In this document: positions 1 to 8,475 of the stretch, piece after piece
Layout of the letters: each line of letters begins with the position of its first letter
Position numbering within the stretch: position 1 is the first letter of the stretch
DNA from: Pseudaestuariivita atlantica
GTDB taxonomy: Bacteria > Pseudomonadota > Alphaproteobacteria > Rhodobacterales > Rhodobacteraceae
Direction: 5' to 3'
DNA: 64,000 nucleotides
Assembly (NCBI RefSeq): GCF_001205715.1
Contig: NZ_AQQZ01000002.1
Coordinates: 243,501 to 307,500, forward strand
Position numbers and translations under genes: made by a program
The notes under the pieces: model-generated
What the model was told of the DNA's origin: nothing
What the model saw: only the letters and a program-made list of their open reading frames with translations
Databases searched by the model: none

Positions 1-1632
1 GAGCTGGACGAGGACGGCATCGAGAAGCAGATCGCCGATTACGTGACCGCGACGACCCGCGCCCGCGAGGCCGGCTATGACGGGGTGGAAATCATGGGGT
101 CCGAAGGGTATTTCCTGAACCAGTTCCTCGTCACCCACACCAACAAGCGCACCGACCGCTGGGGCGGCCCTTACGAGAACCGCATGCGCCTGCCGGTCGA
201 GGTGGTGCGCCGCTGCCGCGAGGCGGTGGGCGAGGATTTCATCATCATCTACCGCCTGTCGATGATCGACCTTGTCCCCAACGGGTCGACATGGGACGAG
301 GTCGTGATGCTGGCCAAGGCCATTGAAGAGGCGGGTGCCACGATCATCAATACCGGCATCGGCTGGCACGAGGCGCGCATCCCGACCATCGCCACCTCGG
401 TCCCGCGCCGGGCGTTCACGTGGGTGACGAAGAAGTTGATGGGGGAGGTGAAGGTCCCGCTGATCACCTCGAACCGGATCAACATGCCGGACGTGGCCGA
501 ACAGGTGCTGGCCGATGGCTGCGCCGACATGGTCAGCATGGCGCGCCCGTTCCTTGCGGATGCGGATTTCGTGAAGAAGGCCGAGGAAGGCCGCGCCGAC
601 CAGATCGCGCCCTGCATCGCCTGCAACCAGGCGTGCCTGGACCACACGTTCAGTGGCAAGCTGTCGTCGTGCCTGGTGAACCCGCGCGCGTGTCATGAGA
701 CCGAGTTGACGATCACCAAGGCCGACGCGCCCAAGACGGTGGCGGTCGTCGGCGCCGGTCCGGCAGGCCTGTCGGCGGCGATCACGGCGGCAGAGCGGGG
801 GCACAACGTCACCGTGTTCGACCGGGACAGCCAGCTGGGCGGGCAGCTCAACATGGCGAAGCAGGTGCCGGGCAAGGAAGAGTTCTGGGGTCTGGTCGAC
901 TGGTTCGCCCGCATGGTCGAGGTGAACGGCATCGACCTGCGGCTGGAGACCGAGGCGACGGCGGACATGCTGGACGGGTTCGACGAGATCATCATCGCCA
1001 CCGGCGTCCTCCCGCGCGACCCGCAGATCGCGGGGCAGGAGGCGGCGCTGTCCTATGTCGACGTGCTGAAGCACGGGGCCGAGGTGGGCAAGCGCGTCGC
1101 GGTCGTGGGCGCGGGCGGCATCGGGTTCGACGTGAGCGAGTTCCTTGTCCACGAGGGCGAGAGCCCCACAGAGAACCTTGACGAATGGCGCGAGGAATGG
1201 GGCGTGGGCGATCCGTCCGAGACCCCCGGCGGGCTGGCCGCAGAAGGCCCGCAACCCGATCCGGCGGCACGGCAGGTGACGCTGTTGCAGCGCAAGTCCG
1301 AGAAACCGGGCAAGCGGCTGGGCAAGACCACAGGCTGGATCCACCGCGCGGCGCTGATGATGAAGGGCGTCGAGATGAAGGCGGGCGTGAATTACGAACG
1401 CATCGACGCCGACGGCCTGCATGTCAGCTATGGCGAGGCGCGGGAAAACCCCGAGGTGATCGCCGCCGACACGGTGGTTCTGTGCGCGGGCCAAGTGAGC
1501 GAGCGGTCGCTGGCCGATACGCTTGAGGCGGCGGGCCGGACCGTGCACGTGATCGGCGGCGCGGACGTGGCAGCGGAACTCGACGCCAAGCGCGCCATCG
1601 ACCAGGGCACCCGGCTGGCGGCAAGCCTTTAG
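1..1632 (+). CDS. fadH: NADPH-dependent 2,4-dienoyl-CoA reductase / old-yellow-enzyme family protein, 5' truncated by window edge
   Basis: The reading frame is open from base 1, so the start lies outside; 543 residues are visible against about 670 for FadH. What remains is the second half of the FMN TIM barrel, then a four-cysteine iron-sulfur cluster motif (visible residues C205, C208, C212, C224), then two Rossmann folds: an FAD-binding motif VGAGPAGLSAA near visible residue 245 and an NAD(P)H motif VGAGGIGF near 370. This order (FMN barrel, 4Fe-4S, FAD, NADPH) is that of 2,4-dienoyl-CoA reductase, which removes double bonds during beta-oxidation of unsaturated fatty acids. Related dimethylamine or trimethylamine dehydrogenases share the architecture, so the exact substrate is inferred. 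No neighbouring beta-oxidation gene is visible downstream. Confidence 0.85.
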   Translation, partial: ELDEDGIEKQIADYVTATTRAREAGYDGVEIMGSEGYFLNQFLVTHTNKRTDRWGGPYENRMRLPVEVVRRCREAVGEDFIIIYRLSMIDLVPNGSTWDEVVMLAKAIEEAGATIINTGIGWHEARIPTIATSVPRRAFTWVTKKLMGEVKVPLITSNRINMPDVAEQVLADGCADMVSMARPFLADADFVKKAEEGRADQIAPCIACNQACLDHTFSGKLSSCLVNPRACHETELTITKADAPKTVAVVGAGPAGLSAAITAAERGHNVTVFDRDSQLGGQLNMAKQVPGKEEFWGLVDWFARMVEVNGIDLRLETEATADMLDGFDEIIIATGVLPRDPQIAGQEAALSYVDVLKHGAEVGKRVAVVGAGGIGFDVSEFLVHEGESPTENLDEWREEWGVGDPSETPGGLAAEGPQPDPAARQVTLLQRKSEKPGKRLGKTTGWIHRAALMMKGVEMKAGVNYERIDADGLHVSYGEARENPEVIAADTVVLCAGQVSERSLADTLEAAGRTVHVIGGADVAAELDAKRAIDQGTRLAASL

Positions 1633-1755
1633 GCGGGCCGCTCATCGGCCCTGATGGGCCGCCTCGCCACGGGATGCGCGGGAGCAGGGGAAATTTCGGA
1701 ACGGGCAAAGGGGCCTTGAGCGTTGAGGGGGCAAATCAACGCACAGGAGGCTGAC

Positions 1756-2316
1756 ATGCCGAAGATCAACGAATCGAAGATCCTCATCATCGCCACCCAT
1801 GGCTACGAGCAATCCGAACTGGAATTCCCGCGCGACCAGCTGCGGGTCAAGGACGCGACGGTGCACGTCGCCACGCCGGACGGAGAGGCCATCAAGGGCT
1901 GGGAAGGCAGTGACTGGGGCCGCGAGGCGGAGGCCGATCTGAAGATCGCCGATGCCAAGGTCGAAGACTATGACGCGCTGGTCATCCCCGGTGGCCAGAT
2001 CAACCCCGACCTGCTGCGCGTGAACGAGGACGCCATCAAGCTGGTCAAGGCGTTCCACGATGCGGGCAAACCCATCGCCGCCGTCTGCCACGCGCCGTGG
2101 GTGCTGGTCGAGGCGGGGATCGCCAAGGGCCGCAAGATGACCTCGTACCACTCGGTCAAGACCGACGTGATCAATGCCGGCGCGCATTTCGAGGACAGCC
2201 CGGTCGTGGTGGACCAGGGCATCATCACCAGCCGCAATCCCGACGACCTGAAGGACTTCGTGTCGAAGATCGTCGAGGAGGTCGAGGAAGGCGAGCACGC
2301 GCGCAAGGCGGCCTGA
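1756..2316 (+). CDS. DJ-1/PfpI family protein (type 1 glutamine amidotransferase-like)
   Basis: Encodes 186 residues. The start is set by a good ribosome site (AGGAGG, 6 bases before the ATG). The fold is the DJ-1/PfpI class: an opening beta strand with THGYEQSELEFP, the nucleophile elbow AVCHAPW with Cys111 followed by His112, and a C-terminal EDSPVVVDQGIITSRNPDD segment typical of the PfpI/YhbO/YraA branch. Members are stress-protective deglycase/glyoxalase-like proteins or, in archaea, intracellular proteases; the actual reaction is debated in the family. A hairpin at 2343 probably ends the transcript. Confidence 0.85.
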   Translation: MPKINESKILIIATHGYEQSELEFPRDQLRVKDATVHVATPDGEAIKGWEGSDWGREAEADLKIADAKVEDYDALVIPGGQINPDLLRVNEDAIKLVKAFHDAGKPIAAVCHAPWVLVEAGIAKGRKMTSYHSVKTDVINAGAHFEDSPVVVDQGIITSRNPDDLKDFVSKIVEEVEEGEHARKAA

Positions 2317-2342
2317 CGCCATGCGCCCGAAGGGTTGACGAC

Positions 2343-2375
2343 GGGGCCGGACCTTTGCAGGTTCGGCCCCTACTT
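2343..2375 (+). terminator. hairpin after the DJ-1/PfpI gene
   Basis: An 11-bp stem (GGGGCCGGACC at 2343-2353 with GGTTCGGCCCC at 2360-2370, one G-T wobble) around a 6-base loop. It starts 26 bases after the stop codon and is followed by only a few T residues, so it is a plausible but weak intrinsic terminator. Confidence 0.5.
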
Positions 2376-2392
2376 GTATGCGGATACCGCCC

Positions 2393-3336
2393 ATGACCCC
2401 GATCTGCGCCTTTGACATCGACCCGTCGGGCCGGGCCGTGCCCGTGGCCAGTGCCAGTGCCGAACCACCTGCGCAAGGCTATCGCTGGCTGCACCTTGAC
2501 CTGACGGACCCGGCGACGGTGAAATGGATCCACGCGGAATTGCCCGAACGCGTCGCGGCGGCGCTGACGCAGGCGGAAACGCGCCCCCGCTGCGACGTGG
2601 TTGGCGACGGCATGATCCTGAACCTGCGCGCGATCAACCTCAATGACGGGGCGGACGTGGCCGACATGATCTCGTTGCGGTGCTGGGTCTCCGCCGGGCT
2701 TGTCATCACCGCGCGTCTGCGCCGGGTCTTTGCCGCCGACGACATGCGCCTGCAGGCGGAAGCGGGTCACGCCCCGGCGGATGCGGGCGTCTTCGTGGCG
2801 ACGCTGACCGACCGGCTGGTCGACCGGATCGAGGGTGCCTCGGTCGCGCTGACGGACGCGATGGACGCGGTCGATGACCGGGTCCTCGATGCGGACGAGG
2901 GCGTGCATGACGAGCTTGGCCCGGTGCGGCGCAGGGCCATCATGCTGTTGCGCTTTGCCCGCCCGCAACGCGACGCGGTGGCGAAGATGTCGACGGTGAA
3001 CGCCGTGGTGGACGAACACGAGCGGTTGCGGCTGGCCGAAAGCGCGCTGCGCCTGACCCGCGCGGTGGAAGAGATGGAAGCGGTTCGCGACCGGGGCGCG
3101 GCGGCGGCCGACCACCTCGACGCGATTCACGCCGCGCGTCATTCGCGCAACTCCTACGCGCTGAGCGTGGTGCGGCGGTGTTCCTGCCGCTGGGCTTTCT
3201 GACGGGGCTGTTCGGGGTGAACGTGGCGGGGGTTCCGGGGCTCGACTGGCCCGGCGCCTTCGCGGTTCTCTGCGTGGCGATGGTCATCAGCGCCGCGGTG
3301 GTCCTGTGGCTGTTCCGCTGGCTGCGCTGGATCTGA
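2393..3336 (+). pseudogene. zntB: ZntB/CorA-family divalent metal transporter, frameshifted before the membrane segments
   Basis: The N-terminal cytoplasmic domain reads in one frame from 2393 (or 2378) to about 3170, with the long helical region characteristic of CorA/ZntB. The frame then ends at 3202. The missing C-terminus continues in another frame from 3172 (AAVFLPLGF) through the pore motif GVN in LFGVNVAG and a second membrane helix to a stop at 3334-3336. Insertion of one G near 3172 would restore a protein of about 314 residues, the usual ZntB length. CorA-family proteins are pentameric channels; ZntB moves Zn2+. Without the frame repair the product has no membrane anchor and would be inactive. 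The cause is either a real mutation or a base missed in sequencing. Confidence 0.8.
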
Positions 3337-3348
3337 GCACGGTGGCCC

Positions 3349-3374
3349 CGCCCCGGTGAACCGCCACCGGGGCG
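3349..3374. terminator. hairpin between convergent zntB and DUF4399 genes
   Basis: A perfect 10-bp stem (CGCCCCGGTG at 3349-3358 and its complement at 3365-3374) with a 6-base loop, lying in the 48-base gap between two convergent genes. There is no T run, so termination is only suggested. Confidence 0.4.
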
Positions 3375-3384
3375 AGACACGCGG

Positions 3385-3825
3385 TTATTCGGTCACCGTG
3401 ATGGTGATCACGTCGGACTTGATCGCCGTGTCGTGGGGCGCGTGATACAGATCGCCCAGCACCAGTTGCAGTGTGTGCGTGCCCGGCGCCAGTTCGACAG
3501 AGGTTTCCGTCTGGCCCTTGCCGAAATGGCGGTGGTTGTCGTCGGAATAAAGCCCGTCGGCATCCATCTCGGCATCGTCCGCACCTTCGCCGAACGGCGC
3601 GCGGTCGACCAGCAGGTGGTGGTGGCCGGTCATCTCTTTCTCGGTCCCGGCGGGCGCGACGCCCATGCCGGACAGGCCGAATTGCAGGAAGACCGGGCTT
3701 TGCACGGTCGCCCCGTCGGTAATGTTGATGAAATAGACCTTGGCATCGGGGTTCGAAGGTGTCTCCCCCGCGAAGGCGGCTGAGCCGAGAAGCGCGAATG
3801 CGGCGGCGGTTGCGAAAGTTTTCAT
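3385..3825 (-). CDS. DUF4399 domain secreted protein
   Basis: Encodes 146 residues with a clear Sec signal peptide (MKTFATAAAFALLGSAAFA, cleavage after AFA). The mature part is a small beta-sandwich-like domain with FINITDGATVQSPV, GHHHLLVD and a near C-terminal HTLQLVLGDLYHAPHD, the pattern of DUF4399. The histidine-rich segments hint at metal binding, but the function of the family is unknown. A ribosome site GGAGG lies 8 bases before the ATG. It is divergent from the ECF sigma gene, 59 bases apart. Confidence 0.8.
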   Translation of the reverse strand: MKTFATAAAFALLGSAAFAGETPSNPDAKVYFINITDGATVQSPVFLQFGLSGMGVAPAGTEKEMTGHHHLLVDRAPFGEGADDAEMDADGLYSDDNHRHFGKGQTETSVELAPGTHTLQLVLGDLYHAPHDTAIKSDVITITVTE

Positions 3826-3884
3826 GGGGTTGTCCTCCCTGTCATGTCATAACCCACACCGACAACACGGGAGCCTTCGGGTTT

Positions 3885-4412
3885 ATGCGGTGGGGTGCGC
3901 GGAAAAATGCGGTGAGGGCCGGGATCGGCGCGGTGTATCCGCGCCTGTGGCGGTTCTGCGTGTCGCTGGCGGGGGATCGCGCGGCGGGCGAGGACCTGGC
4001 GCAGGCAACGGTTCTGCGCGCGCTGGAGCAGGCGGCGAAGTTCCAGCCCGGCACGCATCTGGACCGCTGGCTGTTCGTGATGGCGCGGCGGCTGTGGCTG
4101 AACGAGTTGCGGCACCGCGCGGTGCGCAAGGGCACGGGCCTGCGCCCGGTGGAGGAGCTGGACCTGCCCGATCCCGCGCCGGGGATAGAGACGCATATTT
4201 TCGCATCAGAAGTGTTTGACGTGGTGACGGCCCTGCCCGAGGCGCAGCGCGTGACCGCGCTTCTGGTGCTGGTTGAAGGTTACAGTTATGCGGAAGCGGC
4301 AGAGGCGCTCGACATTCCGGTGGGGACGGTGATGAGCCGGATCGCCGCGGCGCGCCGGTCGGTCGCGGCACGGGTGGGCGACGCGCAAGAGGCGGGGCGG
4401 AAGGTACGATAA
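3885..4412 (+). CDS. ECF-type RNA polymerase sigma factor
   Basis: Encodes 175 residues from the ATG at 3885; an open frame reaches further upstream but would run into the divergent signal-peptide gene, so the shorter start is preferred. Region 2 is seen in YPRLWRFCVSLAGDRAAGEDLAQ and LDRWLFVMARRLWLNELRHR; region 4 helix-turn-helix in the C-terminus as GYSYAEAAEALDIPVGTVMS. There is no extra domain. It is followed after 8 bases by a membrane-bound anti-sigma gene, the usual two-gene ECF arrangement. The inducing signal cannot be read from the sequence. It is distinct from the RpoE/ChrR pair at 43 kb. Confidence 0.88.
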   Translation: MRWGARKNAVRAGIGAVYPRLWRFCVSLAGDRAAGEDLAQATVLRALEQAAKFQPGTHLDRWLFVMARRLWLNELRHRAVRKGTGLRPVEELDLPDPAPGIETHIFASEVFDVVTALPEAQRVTALLVLVEGYSYAEAAEALDIPVGTVMSRIAAARRSVAARVGDAQEAGRKVR

Positions 4413-4420
4413 GCGGGAAC

Positions 4421-5140
4421 GTGATGGTGGAACGGTTCACGGATGAAGAGATCTCGGCCTTCCTTGACGGAGAGGCCGACCCCGCGCTGGCGGTGCGGAT
4501 CGCGGCGGCGCGTGACGCCGACCCGGACTTTGCCGCCGATCTTGCCGCGATGGAAGCGGCGGGCGCACATCTTGTTGCGGGGTTCGATGCGCTGATGGCC
4601 GACGCGCCCGACGCGCCGGACCTGTCTCCCGCTGCCGGGCGCATCGCTTGGCGCGGAATGGCGGCGGGGTTCGCCGCAGGTATTGCTGTTGCCGCGATCG
4701 CGGGCGCGGGGTGGCTCTATTCCCGCCCGCCCGCTTGGGAGCGCTACGTGGCGGCCTACCAGGCGCTTTACGTGCCGGCCACCGTGGCGGGGGCGGACCT
4801 GACGCCTGATGCGGCACGGGCGCGGATTGCCGAGCTTGCGCCCGAGCTTGGGATTGACCTGTCCGCGCTGCCGGATTTGCCTGGGCTGAACCTGCGGCGC
4901 GCGCAGATGCTGGGCCATGACGGTCAGCCCCTGTTGCAGATCGCCTATGCCGATGCCGAGGGCCGCCCGGTTGCCTTGTGCATCATCGCCCGCGCGGGCG
5001 GTGCCTCTGCCCCCGTGATGCGGGAGATGGAGGGCCTGCCCGCCGTGGCATGGGCCACAGATGCCCATGCCTTCCTGCTGATCGGCGGCACGGCAGAGAC
5101 CGTGCAAAAGGCGGCAAAGGTCGCGCGGGCGGCGCTGTAA
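4421..5140 (+). CDS. membrane-anchored anti-sigma factor
   Basis: Encodes 239 residues; GTG at 4421 and ATG at 4424 are both possible starts. The first 40 residues (VERFTDEEISAFLDGEADPA) match the anti-sigma helical domain seen in RsiW/ChrR-like proteins without obvious zinc ligands. A single membrane helix lies around residues 75-98 (GFAAGIAVAAIAGAGWLY), then a periplasmic domain of about 140 residues ending in a small alpha/beta module. It likely holds the preceding sigma factor (3885-4412) inactive at the membrane. Confidence 0.8.
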   Translation: MMVERFTDEEISAFLDGEADPALAVRIAAARDADPDFAADLAAMEAAGAHLVAGFDALMADAPDAPDLSPAAGRIAWRGMAAGFAAGIAVAAIAGAGWLYSRPPAWERYVAAYQALYVPATVAGADLTPDAARARIAELAPELGIDLSALPDLPGLNLRRAQMLGHDGQPLLQIAYADAEGRPVALCIIARAGGASAPVMREMEGLPAVAWATDAHAFLLIGGTAETVQKAAKVARAAL

Positions 5141-5167
5141 ACACACTGTTCCCCTGTTTCGCCGCCC

Positions 5168-5201
5168 CAGACAATCCGCGGGATTACCCCGATATTGTCT
5201 G
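5168..5201. promoter_or_regulatory. inverted repeat upstream of the LysR gene, candidate operator
   Basis: A perfect 8-bp inverted repeat, CAGACAAT (5168-5175) and ATTGTCTG (5194-5201), separated by 18 bases and centred 80 bases before the LysR start codon. This placement suits an autoregulatory site for a dimeric or tetrameric regulator. It could also form a stem in RNA. Confidence 0.35.
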
Positions 5202-5264
5202 CCGCCTGCCTCACACCGGTCGCATTTCGCCGCCATACGATCCTCGACAAAAAGAGGACAGAGC

Positions 5265-6170
5265 ATGGACCGACTGACCGAAATGGAAGCCTTTGCCACA
5301 GTGGTGGACCAGGGCGGATTTACGGATGCGGCCAAGAAGATGGGCATTTCCAAGTCTGCCGTGTCGAAGCACGTCAGCTCGCTGGAGGCCCGACTTGGCG
5401 CGCGCCTTCTCAACCGCACGACGCGCCGCGTGTCGCCGACCGAAATCGGCCTGGCCTATTACGACCGCGCCCGCCGGGTGCTGAACGATGCAGGCGAGGC
5501 GGACGCGCTGGTCACGTCGATGCAATCGGCCCCGTCGGGCCTGTTGCGGGTCAGCGTCGCGACCGATTTCGGGGTCAACCACCTGAGCCCGATCCTGGGC
5601 GATTTCCTGGCCGAGTTCCCCGACATCACGGTGAACATGGTGCTGAACAACCGTTACGTCGAGCTGATCTCGGAAGGGTTCGACATGGCGATCCGGATCG
5701 GTGACCTCGAAGACAGCACGTTGCGGGCGCGCAAGCTGACCGAGACCAACAAGCGCATGATCGCCGCCCCGTCCTATTTCGAGAAATACGGCCGCCCGGC
5801 CAAGATCGACGACCTGAACGAGCACAAGCTCTTGCACTATTCCAACCAGTCCTCGGGCAACGTGTGGAAGGTGACCGCGCCGTCGGGAGAGAAACGCCAG
5901 GTGCGTACGGCCGGCTGGCTGTCGGTGAATGACGGGCAGTCGCTTCTGAACGCCTGCATGGCGGGGCTGGGCATCGCCTACCTGCCGTCGTTTCTGTACG
6001 CGGACGCGATGGAACAGGGCCTTGTCGAGGACGCGATCCCCGACCTGCCGATGGAGACGCAGGGCATCTACGCCGTCTACCCGCCGGGCCGGTTCACCCA
6101 GCCCAAGGTCCGCGCCTTCATCGACTTCCTCGTGCACCAGTACGGCGACAAGGGCGCGAACGACTGGTAA
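5265..6170 (+). CDS. LysR-family transcriptional regulator
   Basis: Encodes 301 residues. The N-terminal winged helix-turn-helix (MEAFATVVDQGGFTDAAKKM, SKSAVSKHVSSLEARLG) and the effector domain from about residue 90 (SGLLRVSVATDFGVNHLSP) are those of the large CrgA/AaeR-like branch of LysR proteins. An AAAGAGG ribosome site precedes the ATG. No divergent partner gene exists; the next upstream gene is the anti-sigma factor, read in the same direction. The target pathway is unknown. Confidence 0.9.
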   Translation: MDRLTEMEAFATVVDQGGFTDAAKKMGISKSAVSKHVSSLEARLGARLLNRTTRRVSPTEIGLAYYDRARRVLNDAGEADALVTSMQSAPSGLLRVSVATDFGVNHLSPILGDFLAEFPDITVNMVLNNRYVELISEGFDMAIRIGDLEDSTLRARKLTETNKRMIAAPSYFEKYGRPAKIDDLNEHKLLHYSNQSSGNVWKVTAPSGEKRQVRTAGWLSVNDGQSLLNACMAGLGIAYLPSFLYADAMEQGLVEDAIPDLPMETQGIYAVYPPGRFTQPKVRAFIDFLVHQYGDKGANDW

Positions 6171-6178
6171 TCGGCGGG

Positions 6179-6251
6179 GTCGGCTGGGAACCAGCCGACC
6201 TACATATCCGCGACGCGACCATGATGTAGGTCGGCTGCTCGTCAGCCGACC
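6179..6251. repeat. facing pair of GTCGGCTG/CAGCCGAC hairpin repeats between convergent genes
   Basis: Two hairpins face each other: one at 6179-6205 (GTCGGCTG, 5 bases, CAGCCGAC, then CTACAT) and one at 6224-6251 (ATGTAG, then GGTCGGCTG, 5 bases, CAGCCGACC). Their flanks ATGTAG and CTACAT are complementary, so the pair is itself an inverted repeat. The same element recurs at 12904-13072. Confidence 0.8.
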
Positions 6252-6256
6252 TTTTT
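6229..6256 (+). terminator. intrinsic terminator of the LysR gene formed by the repeat element
   Basis: The right-hand hairpin of the repeat pair has a 9-bp stem (6229-6237 with 6243-6251) followed directly by five T residues. On the + strand this is a good intrinsic terminator for the LysR gene. The T run reaches the stop codon of the opposing OmpA gene. Confidence 0.65.
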
Positions 6257-7188
6257 CATTCGGTCGAGATCAGGATCACCTCGACCCGGCGGTTGCGGTC
6301 GCGGCCTTCGGGGGTGAGGTTCGAGGTCAGCGGCGCGAGGTAGCCCATGCCCTCGGCGGCCATCTGCGCGGCGGGGACGCCATGGGTGTCGATCAGGCGC
6401 TGGCGCACCGATCCCGCGCGGCGTTTGGACAGCGCGATGTTGCCGTCGAGCGAGCCGGTCGAGTCTGTATGACCCACCAGCGCCACCCGGCGGCCGGGAT
6501 TGGCCTTGAGGTAATCCGCCAGCGTGGCCAGTGACGCAAACGGGCCGGCGCCGAGCGCCGAGGACCCGGTTTCGAACGCGAGGTCCGAAAGGATGTAGCG
6601 CCCGTCGGTTTCCAGCGCCTCGCCCAGCGACAGCGCGCCGGCGGAGGTCACGCGGCTTGCGGTTGCCGTGACCGTCGCCTGTGCGGCGGCGTCACCGGCC
6701 TGGATGATCTGGACGAACCCGGCCTCGTCGGTGCGGCTGACCAGCACCGACACCGCGCTGCGCGCGCCGTCGACCGCGCGCCAGGCCGACAGGAAGCGGT
6801 AGCGGGCGAGGTCGACGAACATCTCGGGCGCGGGCAGCACGTCGATCGAGAAGCGGAAATCGAACCCGCCGCAGACCTCTGCCTGGCACTCGAAGACGAT
6901 GTCGAACCCGTCGGCTTCGAGCTGGTCGCGCAGGGGGGCGATCAGTTGCAGCGTGGTCAGGCCCGCGACGGGAATGCGCCACGCCTGCCGCGACACGCGG
7001 CCTTCGAAGGTCTCGGTCGGCAGCAGCCCGTCGCTCCACGGGCCGGTGGGCAGGGCATAGCTGTCGAAGGCGCGCACCTGCGCGCCGTCCGACACCGCGC
7101 CGCGCGGCAGGTCGAGCGCGGAGAGCGGCGTCACCGCCAGCAGCGACAGGAGCGCCGCCGCTGCCGCCGTTCTACCGGTTGCGGGCAT
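6256..7188 (-). CDS. OmpA-family peptidoglycan-binding protein
   Basis: Encodes 310 residues from the ATG at 7188 (an ATG at 7200 is also in frame). A signal peptide covers the first 25 or so residues, ending near PLSALD. The middle part has no clear match. The C-terminal 110 residues form an OmpA/MotB domain: FETGSSALGAGPFASLATLADYL, then VALVGHTDSTGSLDGN, ALSKRRAGSVRQRL and RDRNRRVEV, which bind the diaminopimelate of peptidoglycan. There is no beta-barrel signature, so it is probably a periplasmic or envelope-anchored protein. Its start overlaps the end of the upstream AhpD-like gene by 17 bases, so the two are likely co-transcribed. Confidence 0.82.
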   Translation of the reverse strand: MPATGRTAAAAALLSLLAVTPLSALDLPRGAVSDGAQVRAFDSYALPTGPWSDGLLPTETFEGRVSRQAWRIPVAGLTTLQLIAPLRDQLEADGFDIVFECQAEVCGGFDFRFSIDVLPAPEMFVDLARYRFLSAWRAVDGARSAVSVLVSRTDEAGFVQIIQAGDAAAQATVTATASRVTSAGALSLGEALETDGRYILSDLAFETGSSALGAGPFASLATLADYLKANPGRRVALVGHTDSTGSLDGNIALSKRRAGSVRQRLIDTHGVPAAQMAAEGMGYLAPLTSNLTPEGRDRNRRVEVILISTE

Positions 7189-7744
7189 GGTATTCGTCAT
7201 TCGGGCGCATGTCGGTTGCGGCGGCGAGCCGGTTCGTCATGTTGAAGAAGGCGGCCACTGCCGAGATGTCCCAGATGTCGCGCTCGGTGAATCCGTGGGC
7301 GCGCAGGCGGTCGCGGTCGGGGTCCTCGATCTCGGCCGGGCGGCGGGTCACGGCCACGGCGAAGTCGAGCATGGCCCGGCGGCGCGCGTCGAGCGCGGCG
7401 GTGCGGTAGTTCATCACCAGCTGTTCGCCGAGGATCGGGTCGCCCGACAGGGCGCGCACCGCCTGCCCGTGGGCGACGAGGCAGTAGAAGCAGCGGTTCT
7501 CGGCGCTGACGACGACGGCGATCATCTCGCGGTCGAGCTTGGTGAGCCCGCTATCGGCAAGCATCAGGTCGTTGTAGAGCCCGGTGAAGGCGTTCAGTTT
7601 GTCGATGTCGAAGGCATGGGCACGCAGCACGTTGGGCACCAGCCCCAGTTTCTCCTGGCAGATGTCGAAATAGGCCTGCGTTTCCGGCGGCAGGGGATCG
7701 ACGGGTGGCAGGTCGAGCGCGGAGGGCTGGTCGGGGCGGGTCAT
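7172..7744 (-). CDS. peroxidase-related AhpD/carboxymuconolactone-decarboxylase-like protein
   Basis: Encodes 190 residues. The AhpD-type redox motif is present as ENRCFYCLVAHG (CxxC plus a histidine three residues later), in an all-helical protein whose N-terminus (LPPETQAYFDICQEKLGLVPNV) matches the group annotated as peroxidase-related enzymes. AhpD-like proteins use the CxxC pair to reduce peroxidatic partners; the partner here is unknown. The start overlaps the stop of the upstream GNAT gene by 4 bases (ATGA), indicating translational coupling. Confidence 0.82.
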   Translation of the reverse strand: MTRPDQPSALDLPPVDPLPPETQAYFDICQEKLGLVPNVLRAHAFDIDKLNAFTGLYNDLMLADSGLTKLDREMIAVVVSAENRCFYCLVAHGQAVRALSGDPILGEQLVMNYRTAALDARRRAMLDFAVAVTRRPAEIEDPDRDRLRAHGFTERDIWDISAVAAFFNMTNRLAAATDMRPNDEYHARNR

Positions 7745-8475
7745 GGGGCCTGGTCCTTGATGCGGTAGTGGTATTGTCCCACGTGTGTCAGGCCGAGGGA
7801 AGCGTAGAGCGCCTGTGCGGGTGCATTGGCGGCGGTCACGAGGACGGAAAACTGCGCGGCACCGTGGTCGGCGGCCCAGATCGCGGCCTGCCGCATCATC
7901 CAGACGGCCAGCCCCTTGCGCCGGTGCGCGGGCCGGATTTCGAGCGCGTGCAGCATCGCGATCCCGTCATGGATGGCGACGAAGGCGGCGGCGGCGGGCT
8001 GGTCGTCGATCCGGCCGAGGATGCCGGTTTTCGGCCCCGGAGCGCGGTCCATGACGCGCAGGCGGGCGGCGTCCGTGCCGCCTTCGGCCCAGATGTCGCG
8101 CATGATCTGCAGGGGTTCCCAGATGGCGAAGGTGGTGACGCGGGGAACGGGCGTTCCGGTCAGCCGGTCGGTGGGCGTGACGAGGATGTCGGTCGGGTCC
8201 TTCAGCGCGAAACCGCGCGCGGCCAGCGCCGCGTCGAGTGCGGACTGGCCGGGACGGACCATGAAGAGCGGTCGCGCCATGGCGGCGATGGCATCATCCA
8301 GCGCGCTCTCGTCGGGCCCTGCCGTGCCCGCCTCGTCACAGGTCGCTGCCGATACGCGCTGACCGCCGCCGTCGCCGTCGCGCAGGGTGAAGGGGCCGAG
8401 CCGGCGGGTGGATTTCGCGGGCCAGGTGCCGTGGATCGCGGCGCAGAGCCGGGGGAGGAGGGACGGGTCGGTCAT
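7741..8475 (-). CDS. GNAT-family N-acetyltransferase
   Basis: Encodes 244 residues. The C-terminal half holds the acetyl-CoA pocket: LEIRPAHRRKGLAVWMMRQAAIW (motif A, R/Q-x-x-G-x-G/A variant) and APAQALYASLGLTHVGQYHYR at the end. The N-terminal 100 residues are less conserved. The substrate is unknown. The gene sits in a translationally coupled group (CinA-like, this gene, AhpD-like, OmpA-like). Confidence 0.8.
   Translation of the reverse strand: MTDPSLLPRLCAAIHGTWPAKSTRRLGPFTLRDGDGGGQRVSAATCDEAGTAGPDESALDDAIAAMARPLFMVRPGQSALDAALAARGFALKDPTDILVTPTDRLTGTPVPRVTTFAIWEPLQIMRDIWAEGGTDAARLRVMDRAPGPKTGILGRIDDQPAAAAFVAIHDGIAMLHALEIRPAHRRKGLAVWMMRQAAIWAADHGAAQFSVLVTAANAPAQALYASLGLTHVGQYHYRIKDQAP

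Noticed and set aside
2343-2392. A longer zntB N-terminus starting at 2378
   Set aside because: It adds MRIPP only and has no ribosome site, and the region overlaps the terminator tail; MTPICAFD at 2393 fits the family better.
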